Shown: positions 35,840-46,052, numbered from the stretch's first letter. The stretch: 64,000 nucleotides of DNA from CALFVT01 sp039989855 (GCA_039989855.1 JBDXGZ010000015.1:1-64000); one strand, 5' to 3'. Translations and numbers: made by a program. The notes: generated by a model from the letters alone, not told the origin.

Positions 35840-37564
35840 TTACCAACCGCCGCCGCCTCCGCCGCCGCCCCCGCCGCCAGAAAACCCACCGCCCCCGTTG
35901 CCGCTATTGCTAGAAGGTTGGACAGCTGCGCTCGATACGCCTGAGCTTAATCCGCTCGAAATAGAGTTAGTCATAGATGAAAAGGAGCGGAAATCAGCAC
36001 GGTTTAAGCTTGTCCAACTCGGGTCATAATTTTGCGCCATATCTGGCAGTGTTCTTTCAAAATATTTTGTCCACGGCTTTTCTTCTCCGAGAGCAATGGC
36101 GTAGGGCAGGAACCGTTCATAGCGTTCTTGGGTGAGCGGCGGCGGGGCGTCTGAGTGAATATCCACCGCGTTTATTTGCAAGCTTTCCGCGGTCTCAAGA
36201 TAAAGCTTAAACCCTTCGATTTCGGCGCGAATAGCTTGCCCTTTTTTTGTCGGGGCTGGCATCAAAAAAACAAATAGTAAGTTCATCGCAATCAGTACAG
36301 CAAGACCAAGAAGAACCCATTGCGATGGAGCCTTATGAACGTGCGATAAGCTGATGAACACGGCGGCCACGCTGACAAAAACGCCGAGGACCGTGTGCCC
36401 TACATTCCATTGGTGATAGGTTTTGCCGTATTTTCTGGCCCAAAAAGTTTTAGATTTTTGGTAAACTGTCGCAAAGCGGGAATTATATTTCCCATCTAAT
36501 TTCACTTTTGCTTGTGTGAGGAAGAGTTGGTTAAACAGGTCTGCATCATCGGGATGAAGGTTTGCGACATTGGTTTGCGCAAGTCTAATCAGGTGAGTTT
36601 TTCGTTTCGAAGGCTTATCAATCCGCATAAAGCCCGCAATGCTAAGGCTAATAAAGGTCGCGATTAACGCGTTATTTCCCTTTAATCCGCGGTTGTAAAC
36701 ATAATGTAGTCCTGCTGCAGAATAGCCTTTTGGTGGGGCGTAGCGGGGAAATACAGGCTGTTTTGCAGGGTCACGACCAATGCGTGACCACGTAAGATAA
36801 TAATATCCAAATATCCCCAAGAGAGACAGAGTTAGAAGGGCCAAAGCGCCGTTCTTGGCCCACCAAAGCCAGCGAATATCTTCTACGGACGGTGGGTCGA
36901 TAATACCTTTGGGGATGGTGACCGAGACGCTTAGGCCTTCACGGCTTTGCAAAGAGGTCTGTGTTTCAAACAGGGCGCGGTTGCCTAATCGTCTAGCTGT
37001 ATAATTTTTACCTGTAGCCCCAAATGGGCCCGTATAACCATTAAGCTCAAGAACGCTTGTGCCATCAGGAAAGATAATTTCAGCTCGGGCTACGTCAATT
37101 GGGAAGGCCCAATAATTTCCAGTGATGTTCCAATAGACTTCGTCAAACCCGTCTTGATAGCGCACTTCATTTTTGACCTCATAGACAATTTCATAATCAT
37201 GACGGCCACGGGGGAGGAAGTAATTGGCGCGGCCAATCCGAATGCGCTCGGCATTGTCTTCTGCGGATTCTTCAAACTTTTCAGGGTTTCCATTGCGTGT
37301 GACACTCATCAATGTGTAGCGGTAAGGAATGGGGGTGCCCTCATCGAGCTTAAATCGGGGGAGATCTCTGAAGATGCCTCGACGAATGGCGCGACCTTCA
37401 GAACGGACGGAAATACGTTCCGTAATGATGAAGTCTGCGTCTTTTTGAACGTCAATTTTTACATCATAAGATAGAATGCGTTCGCCGCCATTTTGAGCGG
37501 CCGCTGTGAATGATAAGATAAAACTTGTGACAATGAGGGTGAAAATTGAGAGAAAGCAGCGCAT
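35840..37564 (-). CDS. DUF2207 membrane protein with glycine-rich tail
   Basis: 574 residues: signal peptide (1-23), a beta-rich extracytoplasmic DUF2207 domain (ILSYDVKIDVQKDADFIITE; RGIFRDLPRFK; GNYWAFPIDVARAEI), a membrane helix near 235, a cytosolic middle, two more membrane helices near 390-435, and a C-terminal tail that is almost pure glycine (FSGGGG... ending GW). The tail is typical of this family. Its start overlaps the LemA stop by one base; DUF2207-LemA pairs are widespread, with an unclear envelope role. Confidence 0.88.
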   Translation of the reverse strand: MRCFLSIFTLIVTSFILSFTAAAQNGGERILSYDVKIDVQKDADFIITERISVRSEGRAIRRGIFRDLPRFKLDEGTPIPYRYTLMSVTRNGNPEKFEESAEDNAERIRIGRANYFLPRGRHDYEIVYEVKNEVRYQDGFDEVYWNITGNYWAFPIDVARAEIIFPDGTSVLELNGYTGPFGATGKNYTARRLGNRALFETQTSLQSREGLSVSVTIPKGIIDPPSVEDIRWLWWAKNGALALLTLSLLGIFGYYYLTWSRIGRDPAKQPVFPRYAPPKGYSAAGLHYVYNRGLKGNNALIATFISLSIAGFMRIDKPSKRKTHLIRLAQTNVANLHPDDADLFNQLFLTQAKVKLDGKYNSRFATVYQKSKTFWARKYGKTYHQWNVGHTVLGVFVSVAAVFISLSHVHKAPSQWVLLGLAVLIAMNLLFVFLMPAPTKKGQAIRAEIEGFKLYLETAESLQINAVDIHSDAPPPLTQERYERFLPYAIALGEEKPWTKYFERTLPDMAQNYDPSWTSLNRADFRSFSSMTNSISSGLSSGVSSAAVQPSSNSGNGGGGFSGGGGGGGGGGGW

Positions 37565-38127
37565 TAGTTTGCGCCCTCAAAATCCAATGACGGCATATCC
37601 GAGTCTGATGTTTTTATTTCAAAAAAATCACGGGAGTTAAATCGAAACAGACCTGCAATGATATTGGCGGGAAAGCTTTGAACGGCGATATTTTGCTCCC
37701 GTACCGCGCCGTTATAAAACCGGCGGGCCATTTCAATTTTATCTTCCGTATCTGACAGCTCATTCTGCAAATCGAGAAAATTTTGCGCGGTTTTCAGGTC
37801 AGGATAATCTTCTTTGAGGGCAATTAGCTTTCCGACGGGGCGCGAGAGAGCGCTTTCCGCGCCGCCGCGATGTTTCGGGTCATCACCCGCTGCAAGCGCC
37901 GCGTTGCGTTTCTCGATTATGTCCGCGAACAACTCTTTCTCATGGGCGGCGTAGGCTTTCACCGTGGCAAGAATTTGTGGGATAAGGTCAGCGCGGCGTT
38001 TAAGCTGCACGGTAATGTCGGACCAACCATTATCACTCATCAGGCGCTTAGCGACGAGACTATTATAAATGAAAATAACCGCCGCGATGAGGACTATGAA
38101 TAGTCCCGCAATAATCCAGATTAGCAT
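37564..38127 (-). CDS. LemA family protein
   Basis: About 187 residues. One N-terminal membrane helix (LIWIIAGLFIVLIAAVIFI), then helical bundles with the LemA signature (YNSLVAKRLMSDNGWSDI, LKRRADLIPQILATVKAYA). The ATG at 38127 is preceded by GAGGGAG; a TTG at 38142 would swallow that site. Translationally coupled to the DUF2207 gene. Confidence 0.93.
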   Translation of the reverse strand: MLIWIIAGLFIVLIAAVIFIYNSLVAKRLMSDNGWSDITVQLKRRADLIPQILATVKAYAAHEKELFADIIEKRNAALAAGDDPKHRGGAESALSRPVGKLIALKEDYPDLKTAQNFLDLQNELSDTEDKIEMARRFYNGAVREQNIAVQSFPANIIAGLFRFNSRDFFEIKTSDSDMPSLDFEGAN

Positions 38128-38189
38128 AAATATCTCCCTCAATTATTATATAGTTATTATTCGGGCTTTAGCAAAGATTTGCACACGAT

Positions 38190-38678
38190 TCACAATGTCC
38201 AGTGAGGCCAAAAGATCAGGGCGAACCAGGTTAAAGCGGTGGCGAGGCTGAGGAATGGGCCAAAGGGAATGGCAAGCTTGTTCATATTTTGCGTCTTGAT
38301 ACGGCCAGAGAGTAGTCCCGTAAACATAACGGACAGTCCCGCAAGACTGGCGAGGAGCACAATATAGGGCAAGCCCATCCATCCAACCCACGCCCCGCTT
38401 GCTGCGAGTAATTTAGCGTCTCCCCGCCCGAGGCCCGGATAGCCGCGTAGCTTTAGGAACCCTTGCTCAATGGCGACAAAGGAGAAATAGCCTAAGGCGG
38501 CACCTATGACGTGATGCGAAAAAGGGAGGCCTAAAATATAAGTTTGGCCAAGACCGATGACGATAAGTGTAGCCGTCAAAACATTGGGAAGTCGAAAATG
38601 TTTCAAATCAATATAACTCAAAGCGCCAAGAAATCCGCATAAGGCTAGACAGAAGAATATGAGTATAAACTGTGACAC
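38190..38678 (-). CDS. Type IV prepilin peptidase (GspO-like, short form)
   Basis: A24 aspartic peptidase of 162 residues with about six hydrophobic segments. The two catalytic aspartates are present: Asp24 in YIDLKHFRLPN and Asp87 in the GxGD-type motif GLGRGDAKLL. It lacks the N-terminal cysteine-rich methyltransferase domain of full GspO/PilD, so it resembles TadV/CpaA-size enzymes. Divergent from gspC with 174 bp between, so it probably processes GspG-K leaders. Confidence 0.87.
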   Translation of the reverse strand: MSQFILIFFCLALCGFLGALSYIDLKHFRLPNVLTATLIVIGLGQTYILGLPFSHHVIGAALGYFSFVAIEQGFLKLRGYPGLGRGDAKLLAASGAWVGWMGLPYIVLLASLAGLSVMFTGLLSGRIKTQNMNKLAIPFGPFLSLATALTWFALIFWPHWTL

Positions 38679-38852
38679 GGATCAACCTTAAATGAGCCTA
38701 TTGCTTGGGAGCAAGCGATTTGAAAAATTAAGCTTGCGTCATTCACGGATAGTTTACATTGCAACCGTGGCAAGTTTGTTGCAATTTAAGGATAAGGCGG
38801 CCAGTTTGCCTCACGTAAAGGGCCGAATAGAGACAGTGATGGATATCAAGAG

Positions 38853-39764
38853 ATGAATTTAAAGCTGATCAAAAAAGGCGATCTCCAAAACAATGTATTG
38901 CGTGTGGTTATTAGTCTATCAATCTTAGTCGGGTTGGTTTGGTTGGTCCGCGCAGGATTGACGTTGATTGAACCTTCACGGGCCTATAAAGTTGAAGGCC
39001 AACTGCCAGTCGCCGCTAGAGCCTCGACCCTGCCGTCTCAAAACAGTGCTCAATTTGACCCCAATTTTGATCCCTTCCATAGAGGTGACGCGGGAGTGGT
39101 TAATGATGCCCCCGCCGTAAGCTTGATCGGGGAGGGGGCGCCAGAAACAGATTTAAATCTGGAGCTGATTGGCCGCCGTGCCTATGAAGGCGGTGGAGGA
39201 AGTGCAATCTTAAAGCTCCCAGACGGTATAGAGACACATTTTGCCCAAGGTGACCTCATTTTAAGGAACGTCACTTTAGAGGCGGTCTATGATAGTCATA
39301 TTATCATCTCACGAAATGGGGTTCATGAACGGGTCACTTTTCAACGCGAGCGAGGCTCGTTGTTTCAATCTGGGTTTCAATCTGATGATATAAACGCAGA
39401 AGCCCCTGCGAAGGCCGTGATTACAGCGGCTGCGGTCAAAGACCAGACTGTGGTTTTGAAAGAGGATGTGAAAGCTAAGTTTTCAGACCTAACAACTGAA
39501 GAGGTAATGCGAAAATTACGCTTCTCCCCTGTCAAAGAGGGTAGCAAAATAAAAGGTTACCGTCTGCAAGTGCGTGACCGCTCTTTTGATCTTTCAGAGG
39601 TTGGTTATCAAAAGGGTGATCTTGTTACGCATATTAGTGGCCAAGATTTACGCCAAGGCCGACCAGAATTTGAATTGATTTTCAAACAAATAGAGCAAAA
39701 CCCAAGCGCGGCTGTTTTGACAATTGACCGTAATGGTGATGCTTTGAATTTAAGTTTGAACTAA
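38853..39764 (+). CDS. gspC: Type II secretion protein GspC
   Basis: Inner-membrane clamp that links the secretin to the inner platform. A membrane helix at about 17-37 (VLRVVISLSILVGLVWLVR) is followed by a proline/serine-rich linker, the HR domain (LNLELIGRRAYEGGGGSAIL... VYDSHIIISRNGVHERVTF) and a C-terminal PDZ-like domain (IKGYRLQVRDR.. VGYQKGDLVTHISGQDL). First gene of the gsp operon; 150 bp separate it from gspD. Confidence 0.9.
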   Translation: MNLKLIKKGDLQNNVLRVVISLSILVGLVWLVRAGLTLIEPSRAYKVEGQLPVAARASTLPSQNSAQFDPNFDPFHRGDAGVVNDAPAVSLIGEGAPETDLNLELIGRRAYEGGGGSAILKLPDGIETHFAQGDLILRNVTLEAVYDSHIIISRNGVHERVTFQRERGSLFQSGFQSDDINAEAPAKAVITAAAVKDQTVVLKEDVKAKFSDLTTEEVMRKLRFSPVKEGSKIKGYRLQVRDRSFDLSEVGYQKGDLVTHISGQDLRQGRPEFELIFKQIEQNPSAAVLTIDRNGDALNLSLN

Positions 39765-39914
39765 AGGACCTTTAGTTTCGACTAAGTCATGCGTTTCATA
39801 TTTTTATGGTCTGAAAAAACAGTCATAATTGATCAGAAGCTTTGACAGAGGGGCCATTTGTCTTTCATAGTCAAAACTTGTTTTATATATATGTTTTAAG
39901 GGTGATTATCTCAC

Positions 39915-41852
39915 GTGGCATTCATGACTAAAGTCAATAAATCTTATTTATCCCGTCAATTAAAAGGGTTGTCCTTAAAGCAATTATCGGTAGCCGCAGG
40001 CCTGTGCCTGCTTCCATTTTCTGCGGGCCCCGTTTGGGCGCAAAATGACGGCCACCTTATCACCATGAAAGATGTAGATATTTCTGCTTTCATAGAAGAT
40101 GTCGGATTGGTGACAGGGAAAACATTTATAATAGACCCGCGTGTGCAGGGGAAAGTCAATATTGCGTCAGAGCAAAAGCTGACGAAAGGTGAGGTGTTTC
40201 AGGTTTTTAAAAATGTAATGCGTGTCAATAATTATGCGATTATTCCCGATGGCAATAATGGCTATCGTATTACACTGACGCAAAATTCAGCCCAAGACGC
40301 ACCGCTCGCATTTAAAGACGGTGTCAATGGGCAAATGTCTACAATTATCCTAAAGGTAGCTAATGTAGATGCGGGTGAGGCGGCGAAACTTATTCGCCCT
40401 GTCGTTCATTCTCAAGGCCGCCTTAGCGCGAACCCAGGTGGGCGTGTGATCATTATCACTGATTTTCCCGAAAATATTGCCAAGGCACGAGCGATCGTTG
40501 ACGCGGTCGATCAAGATAACGAGATATATGAAACCATTAACCTCACTCACCTCTCTGTATTGGAGGCGGAATCTGCGCTGAAGGCTGTGCAAGGCCCCAG
40601 ACCCGATGTCCGCATTGTTGGCGTCCCCGCGACGAATTCCTTAGTTCTGCAGGGGAGTTTTTCAGGGATTGCCAAGTTAAAGCCTGTTTTAAATTCGCTG
40701 GACCGTCCGTCCTTTAAGAAGCGTGATAAATTATCAACCGTGCCCTTGCGGTTTGCTAATGGGCAAGAGCTTCTTACGCTGCTATCTGGCTTATTGCCGG
40801 GCTACGCTGTTGAGGGTCAGCCGCAACCTACTGTGGCTCACGACCCCGGGAGCAATACGCTCGTGATTAGTGCGTCTCCAGATGTGCAGGACGAAATTGC
40901 GGCTCTTATCCGGCAATTAGATCAGCGCCGTCCGCAGGTTTTGGTGGAAGCTTTGATTGTTGAAATTTCTGATTCAACCGCGCGTGAACTGGGTGTTCAA
41001 TTTGGTGTTGCTGGAACTGACGGGACCGATATTCCGCTTGTCACAACAAATTTTTCTCGCTCTGCCCCGAGCCTCTTGGCTTTAACAGGGGCGTTGGCAG
41101 GCCCAGGATTAGGCCTTGGGGATACGGTTCAAGGCTCGCTTGAAACGTCCGCCGTGGACTCGCTACTTGGGCTCAGCGGAGGGTCACTCGGATTTGCCTC
41201 GCGCGGGAACGACGCGGTTTTCTCGGCGATCATTAATGCGGTTGAGAGCGATACAGATTCAAACATTTTATCAACGCCCTTTGTCACGACTTTGGATAAT
41301 GTCCCTGCCAGTCTTTTGGTCGGCCAAGAAATACCCATAACAACAGGTACAAGCTTAAGCAGTGATAGTGCCAGTATTTTCAGTACGACTGAACGTAAAG
41401 AAGTTGGGATTAAGCTTGAGGTCTTGCCGTCGATTAATGAGGGGGATACAATCCGTCTTGAAATTAAACAGGAAGTCTCCTCCCTCGCAGGCGTTTTATC
41501 GACGACCTCGACAACAGACCCGATTACCAATCAGCGCGATATTGAAACGACAGTTCTGGCAGACAATGGCGAGATCATTGTTCTTGGCGGCCTGCTGCAA
41601 GATGATGAACAAATCAGTTCTGAAAAAGTGCCGCTCTTGGGTGATATCCCTGTGCTTGGGAACCTATTTAAGTCCGAAGGTAAAAGCCGTGGAAAGACAA
41701 ATCTAATGGTTTTCATACGTCCTACGATCATTCGGTCTGCGGCGGATGCGCGGCCTCTTACCCAGCGCCGCTTAGACCAAGTTCGCCGTAGTGATATTGA
41801 ACTGTCAGGCCGCGAGACGTCTAAAATTGATGACTTCTGGTTAGAGCCTTAG
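39915..41852 (+). CDS. gspD: Type II secretion outer-membrane secretin GspD
   Basis: Secretin of 645 residues. Signal peptide to about 42, N0 domain (LITMKDVDISAFIEDVG), KH-like N1-N3 repeats (for example ILKVANVDAGEAAKLIRPV and TVPLRFANGQELLTLLSG), then the secretin core (VLVEALIVEIS, VGQEIPITTG, VPLLGDIPVLGNLF). The start is GTG at 39915 or the ATG nine bases later. No long C-terminal pilotin-binding S-domain is obvious. Forms the exit channel. Confidence 0.95.
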   Translation: MAFMTKVNKSYLSRQLKGLSLKQLSVAAGLCLLPFSAGPVWAQNDGHLITMKDVDISAFIEDVGLVTGKTFIIDPRVQGKVNIASEQKLTKGEVFQVFKNVMRVNNYAIIPDGNNGYRITLTQNSAQDAPLAFKDGVNGQMSTIILKVANVDAGEAAKLIRPVVHSQGRLSANPGGRVIIITDFPENIAKARAIVDAVDQDNEIYETINLTHLSVLEAESALKAVQGPRPDVRIVGVPATNSLVLQGSFSGIAKLKPVLNSLDRPSFKKRDKLSTVPLRFANGQELLTLLSGLLPGYAVEGQPQPTVAHDPGSNTLVISASPDVQDEIAALIRQLDQRRPQVLVEALIVEISDSTARELGVQFGVAGTDGTDIPLVTTNFSRSAPSLLALTGALAGPGLGLGDTVQGSLETSAVDSLLGLSGGSLGFASRGNDAVFSAIINAVESDTDSNILSTPFVTTLDNVPASLLVGQEIPITTGTSLSSDSASIFSTTERKEVGIKLEVLPSINEGDTIRLEIKQEVSSLAGVLSTTSTTDPITNQRDIETTVLADNGEIIVLGGLLQDDEQISSEKVPLLGDIPVLGNLFKSEGKSRGKTNLMVFIRPTIIRSAADARPLTQRRLDQVRRSDIELSGRETSKIDDFWLEP

Positions 41853-41857
41853 GCCCT

Positions 41858-43381
41858 GTGAACGAACAGACTGACATAACGCGCCCTAGCCGCCGCCTAG
41901 CCTATGCCTTTGCGCGTCAATCGGGCGTTTTACTCGTGCCTGAACAAGACGGGCCGAAATTATTTTTTCGCTCTGGCGTCGGGGTGGCGACAGCCGCTCA
42001 ATTTGAAGCGCTCTTAGAGGCGCGTCGTATTGCAGGACAGGACTTAACTCCGTCCGCGCTTCCGCCCGCAGAGTTTGAAAATATTTTGGCGCAAACCTAT
42101 GCCCAAGGTGATCTCTCGGAAACTATCGAAGACGCGATGGATCAACCTGACAGCTTGGCCTCGCTGGCCGATACGTTGCCGACGACATCGGACTTACTTG
42201 ATAGTGATGATGACGCGCCTGTCATTCGCCTGATTAACGGGATTTTACAAGAAGCCATTCGCACGCGCGCGTCCGATATTCACATTGAACCGTTTGAGAC
42301 GCGCTTAGCGGTTCGCTTCCGAATTGACGGAACTCTGCGCGATATGTTGTCACTCGCACCGCGCTTGTCTGCGGTTCTTGTTAGCCGCGTCAAAGTTATG
42401 GCGAAGCTCGATATTGCGAAAAAACGTATTCCGCAAGATGGACGCTTCTCGCTTAATCTCGGTCAAAAAGCGATTGATGTTAGGGTCTCAACTCTGCCGT
42501 CTCAATATGGCGAGCGGGTGGTGATGCGAATTTTGGAAAAAGACTCTATGCGCCTGTCCCTCTCGGATTTAGGGATGCAAGCGGACGTCAATGACGGCTT
42601 TAACACAGCGCTGCGTCGACCCAATGGTATTTTACTTGTCACGGGACCAACAGGTTCGGGGAAGACGACAACGCTTTATGCGGCGCTGTCGCAACTTAAT
42701 GATGGCTCTCGTAATATTTTAACCGTCGAAGACCCTGTAGAATATGCCCTCGACGGGATTGGTCAAACCCAAGTGAACAACCGTGTTGGCATGAGCTTCT
42801 CGGCGGGCTTGCGCGCGATTTTGCGCCAAGATCCTGACGTGGTGATGGTTGGCGAAATCCGCGATCCAGAGACCACAGAGATTGCCGTGCAAGCGGCGCT
42901 GACAGGTCATTTAGTTTTATCAACGGTTCATACAAACTCCGCCATTGCCGCGATTGCGCGTTTGCGAGATATGGGCGTTGAAGCCTTTTTACTCGCCTCG
43001 ACCATTACAGGTATTGTCGCCCAACGGCTTGTGCGCCGCCTGTGTGTTCACTGTAAGGCGCAAGGTGAAATATCGCCGTTGAATGCCCAAGAGCTAGGCC
43101 TAACGGCGAAGCAAACCAAGGCTGTCTTTACGGCGGTGGGCTGCGCGAAATGCCACAATATTGGCTATGAAGGTCGCCTCGGGCTTTATGAATATGTTGA
43201 GATGGATGACGCCTTGCGCGAGATGATCCACACGGGCGCGACCGAGCAAGAGATGGCGGGGCACGCGTTTAAATCTCGCCAGACCTTATTGCAAAGCGGC
43301 GTGGCGCATATTCTGGCGGGAGAAACAACCGCCGAAGAAGTGTTGCGGGTGTGCCGCGCGAACCCTGTCGATGACGTCTAA
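41858..43381 (+). CDS. gspE: Type II secretion ATPase GspE
   Basis: Hexameric cytosolic ATPase powering pseudopilus assembly, 507 residues, GTG start. Walker A GPTGSGKT (263-270), Asp box ILTVEDPVEYALDGI, Walker B VVMVGEIRDPET, His box LVLSTVHTN. The C-terminal zinc finger is complete (Cys396, Cys399, Cys429, Cys432). The N-terminal GspL-binding domain is short. The gap to gspD is 5 bp. Confidence 0.96.
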   Translation: MNEQTDITRPSRRLAYAFARQSGVLLVPEQDGPKLFFRSGVGVATAAQFEALLEARRIAGQDLTPSALPPAEFENILAQTYAQGDLSETIEDAMDQPDSLASLADTLPTTSDLLDSDDDAPVIRLINGILQEAIRTRASDIHIEPFETRLAVRFRIDGTLRDMLSLAPRLSAVLVSRVKVMAKLDIAKKRIPQDGRFSLNLGQKAIDVRVSTLPSQYGERVVMRILEKDSMRLSLSDLGMQADVNDGFNTALRRPNGILLVTGPTGSGKTTTLYAALSQLNDGSRNILTVEDPVEYALDGIGQTQVNNRVGMSFSAGLRAILRQDPDVVMVGEIRDPETTEIAVQAALTGHLVLSTVHTNSAIAAIARLRDMGVEAFLLASTITGIVAQRLVRRLCVHCKAQGEISPLNAQELGLTAKQTKAVFTAVGCAKCHNIGYEGRLGLYEYVEMDDALREMIHTGATEQEMAGHAFKSRQTLLQSGVAHILAGETTAEEVLRVCRANPVDDV

Positions 43382-43392
43382 AGAGGCTGACG

Positions 43393-44625
43393 GTGGAGAC
43401 CTTTGACTATACAGCCATAGACCAATCTAAAGCCCGTCAAAAAGGAACTGTCTCCGCAGGCTCGGCCCGTGAAGCGCGCGCGTCTTTGCGTGACCGTGGC
43501 CTCAAGCCGATCACCTTACGCCCGGCTAAACAAAGTCGAGCCAATCAAAGCGGCAGCAGTTCGGACGACGGTTCGCAAAAGCGCAGCAAAAAAGTCTCTC
43601 ACAAAGACCTGACCCAAGCCACGCGGCAATTATCTATTTTGATCGGCGCGGCCTCGCCCGTGGAAGATGCGCTGCATGTGGTGGCCCAACAATTTGACAA
43701 ATCTGATATGCGCCAAAAGCTTTTGTCTGTTCGCGGACAGGTGATGGAAGGCGCGCGCCTGTCTCGGGCCATGAAAAATGCAGGCGGTACATTTCCTGAT
43801 CTCTACACGGCGATGGTCGCCTCGGCGGAAACCTCTGGCCAACTCGCGCCCGTCCTCGATAGGCTGGCCGAAGACCTCGAAGCGGCGCAGGCTATTCGCC
43901 GTAAGATTATGGCCGCCATTGTCTATCCGATTGTCCTGTCAATTGTCGCCTTGATTGTTGTTGTGATTATGTTGATCTCGGTTGTGCCGAAAGTCGTCAG
44001 CCAGTTTCAAAACTTCGGCCAAGAGCTACCGTGGTTGACCCGCGCCGTGATTGCCTCATCGGACTTTTTAAAGGCGTATGGAATTTTAATTTTTGTCATC
44101 TGCGCGACTATTTTTATCGGCTTTCGTTTTGCTTTGCGCCAAGAGTCTTTTAAGCGAAAATGGCACAGCGCTCTATTAAAAGGGCCTTTCATTGGCGGCC
44201 TAATCCGTATGCTTAATGCAGCGCGTTTTTCGCGAACTATGTCGAGCTTGATTGCCAGCGGCACGCCCGCACTAACGGCCATGGAAGCGGCGCAATATAC
44301 ATTGCAAAGCCTGCCCATGCGTGACGCCGTGGTTAAGGCTGGTGATAAGGTGCGCGGCGGCATGGCGATGAGTAAAGCCCTACGCCAAGAAAAAGTCTTC
44401 CCGCCATTGGTTGTGCAGATGCTGGCGGGCGGTGAGGCGAGCGGTGACGTCGGCCAAATGTTTGGCAAGTCTGCGGATTATCTGGAAGATGAATTTGAAA
44501 GCATTATATCGATTTTCCTCGCCTTGTTAGAGCCTTTAATTATTATTTTCCTCGCGGTTATTGTGCTTTTGATTATCGGCGCAATATTCCTTCCGATTTT
44601 GAAACTCAATAGTTTCATCGTTTAA
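43393..44625 (+). CDS. gspF: Type II secretion platform protein GspF
   Basis: Polytopic inner-membrane protein of 410 residues, GTG start behind AGAGG. Two GspF repeats flank the membrane helices: LTQATRQLSILIGAASPVEDAL and FSRTMSSLIASGTPALTAM, with the helices near 175-225 and 375-405. A Ser/Lys-rich linker at about 50-75 is longer than usual. Coordinates GspE with pseudopilus growth. Confidence 0.95.
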   Translation: METFDYTAIDQSKARQKGTVSAGSAREARASLRDRGLKPITLRPAKQSRANQSGSSSDDGSQKRSKKVSHKDLTQATRQLSILIGAASPVEDALHVVAQQFDKSDMRQKLLSVRGQVMEGARLSRAMKNAGGTFPDLYTAMVASAETSGQLAPVLDRLAEDLEAAQAIRRKIMAAIVYPIVLSIVALIVVVIMLISVVPKVVSQFQNFGQELPWLTRAVIASSDFLKAYGILIFVICATIFIGFRFALRQESFKRKWHSALLKGPFIGGLIRMLNAARFSRTMSSLIASGTPALTAMEAAQYTLQSLPMRDAVVKAGDKVRGGMAMSKALRQEKVFPPLVVQMLAGGEASGDVGQMFGKSADYLEDEFESIISIFLALLEPLIIIFLAVIVLLIIGAIFLPILKLNSFIV

Positions 44626-44638
44626 AATGGAGACTGTT

Positions 44639-45133
44639 ATGACAGCTAAAAATAAATCTAAGTCCATCACGGAGGAGGCCGCCCCTCAAGAGGTCTTGCC
44701 TCAAGAGCCCTCATCAGAAGCGGGCTTTTCGCTTTTGGAAATTATGGTCGCCTTAGTGATCATCGGACTTCTGACGGCGGCGGTGGTGATTAATGTCGCG
44801 CCCAATATTGGCACGGCGCAAAAGACACGGGCGCAAAGCGATATCCGTAGTCTGACCACGGCACTTGAGCTATACCGCCTTGATTTATTTGATTACCCCG
44901 AAGAACAAGACGGGCTTGACGCCTTGGTCGAAGCACCTGCGGGTCTCGCAAATCCAGAGCAATACCGCCGTGGTGGCTACCTTCAAGGCGGCCTCCCGAG
45001 TGACCCGTGGGGACGCCCGTATATTTACCGTTATCCCGGTGAAAATGGAGAATTTGATATATTGTCTTACGGCGCAGACGGCGAAGCTGGCGGTGAAGGC
45101 AATAATTCAGACATTGTGAGCTGGGAGCGCTAA
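44639..45133 (+). CDS. gspG: Major pseudopilin GspG
   Basis: Principal pseudopilus subunit. The ATG at 44639 has TGGAG 7 bp upstream; the ATG at 44627 overlaps that site. The prepilin motif is EAG|FSLLEIMVALVIIG, with Glu at +5 of the mature chain, and the calcium-loop region YGADGEAGGEGNNSDI is conserved. The leader is long (29 residues) and acidic/proline-rich just before cleavage, instead of short and basic. Confidence 0.95.
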   Translation: MTAKNKSKSITEEAAPQEVLPQEPSSEAGFSLLEIMVALVIIGLLTAAVVINVAPNIGTAQKTRAQSDIRSLTTALELYRLDLFDYPEEQDGLDALVEAPAGLANPEQYRRGGYLQGGLPSDPWGRPYIYRYPGENGEFDILSYGADGEAGGEGNNSDIVSWER

Positions 45134-45153
45134 AGCGTATAAGAAAGCAGGTC

Positions 45154-45657
45154 ATGTTAAGCGGAGCCAGACACATTACGGATATGAAGCTTGCGCACCG
45201 TGACAGCGAGGCGGGGTTTTCCCTGCTCGAACTTCTCGTCGTTTTAGTCATCATCGGGCTAATGTCAGCCTCTGTGGTTTTGAGCATGCGCGCCCCTGCA
45301 CCAACGCAGGAGAGCTATCAAGAGACATTACTCGGACAGCTTAACCAAACCAGCAAGGCCGCGATTTATACGGGCCGTGTTCATGCGCTCTCAGCCTCCG
45401 AGGCAGGGCTGCACCTGATGATTTACGCCAACCGCGAATGGGTGGTGCAGCGTGACTTTACCTCAAATGATATCGGTCTTGGACAGTTGCATATTGAAGG
45501 GGAGAAAATAGACCTCCCCGAAGAGGTGGCACCCTTAATCTTGTTTGAGCCGACAGGGGAAATCACAGATTTCACCCTTGGCTTAAACGGCGCGGGGCAA
45601 GATGTTGTGCTCACCGTGTCAGAGGCTGGCGCGCTTATTTTTGAGCGCAAAAGCTAA
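45154..45657 (+). CDS. gspH: Minor pseudopilin GspH
   Basis: 167 residues. Prepilin motif SEAG|FSLLELLVVLVIIG, then a beta-rich C-terminal domain (LNQTSKAAIYTGRVHALSAS). ATG at 45154 follows AGCAGG; an internal ATG at 45184 would give a shorter leader. The last base of the stop is the first base of gspI. Confidence 0.9.
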   Translation: MLSGARHITDMKLAHRDSEAGFSLLELLVVLVIIGLMSASVVLSMRAPAPTQESYQETLLGQLNQTSKAAIYTGRVHALSASEAGLHLMIYANREWVVQRDFTSNDIGLGQLHIEGEKIDLPEEVAPLILFEPTGEITDFTLGLNGAGQDVVLTVSEAGALIFERKS

Positions 45658-46052
45658 TGGCGCGGCGCGACTTTAAACATAATTCTGATATAGGCGAAGA
45701 CGGGTTTTCCCTCATCGAAGTTCTCGCTGCGATGGTGATTTTTACGGTCGCGATCTTAGGTCTGTCCCATGCGGGAACGGAATCTGTGCGCGGGGCGGGG
45801 GCGATTGAAGCCAAGACTCTCGGCAGTATTGTCGCGGACAATCAATTGACCCTCGCGCGTTATAGGCGCATCGAAATTGGTACGGAGCGGGGCGAAACGG
45901 AGCAACTAGGCCGCGAATTTGAATGGGAGCTTGAAACCCAAGAGACAGGGGTTGAAGGGTTCTTTCAGCTGATCATCCAAGTACAAAACCCGATTGACGA
46001 AACCGTCTATGTGCGGCGGGTGGCTTTCGTTCGTGATGAGGGACGCCTATAG
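45657..46052 (+). CDS. gspI: Minor pseudopilin GspI
   Basis: 131 residues. Prepilin motif GEDG|FSLIEVLAAMVIFTVA with Glu+5; the C-terminal domain includes QLGREFEWELETQ and VYVRRVAF, as in GspI. One-base overlaps on both sides show translational coupling. Forms the tip complex with GspJ and GspK. Confidence 0.9.
   Translation: MARRDFKHNSDIGEDGFSLIEVLAAMVIFTVAILGLSHAGTESVRGAGAIEAKTLGSIVADNQLTLARYRRIEIGTERGETEQLGREFEWELETQETGVEGFFQLIIQVQNPIDETVYVRRVAFVRDEGRL

Noticed and set aside
35850..35910. Glycine-codon repeat at the end of the DUF2207 gene as a recombination repeat
   Set aside because: Glycine-rich tails ending in Trp are normal for this protein family.
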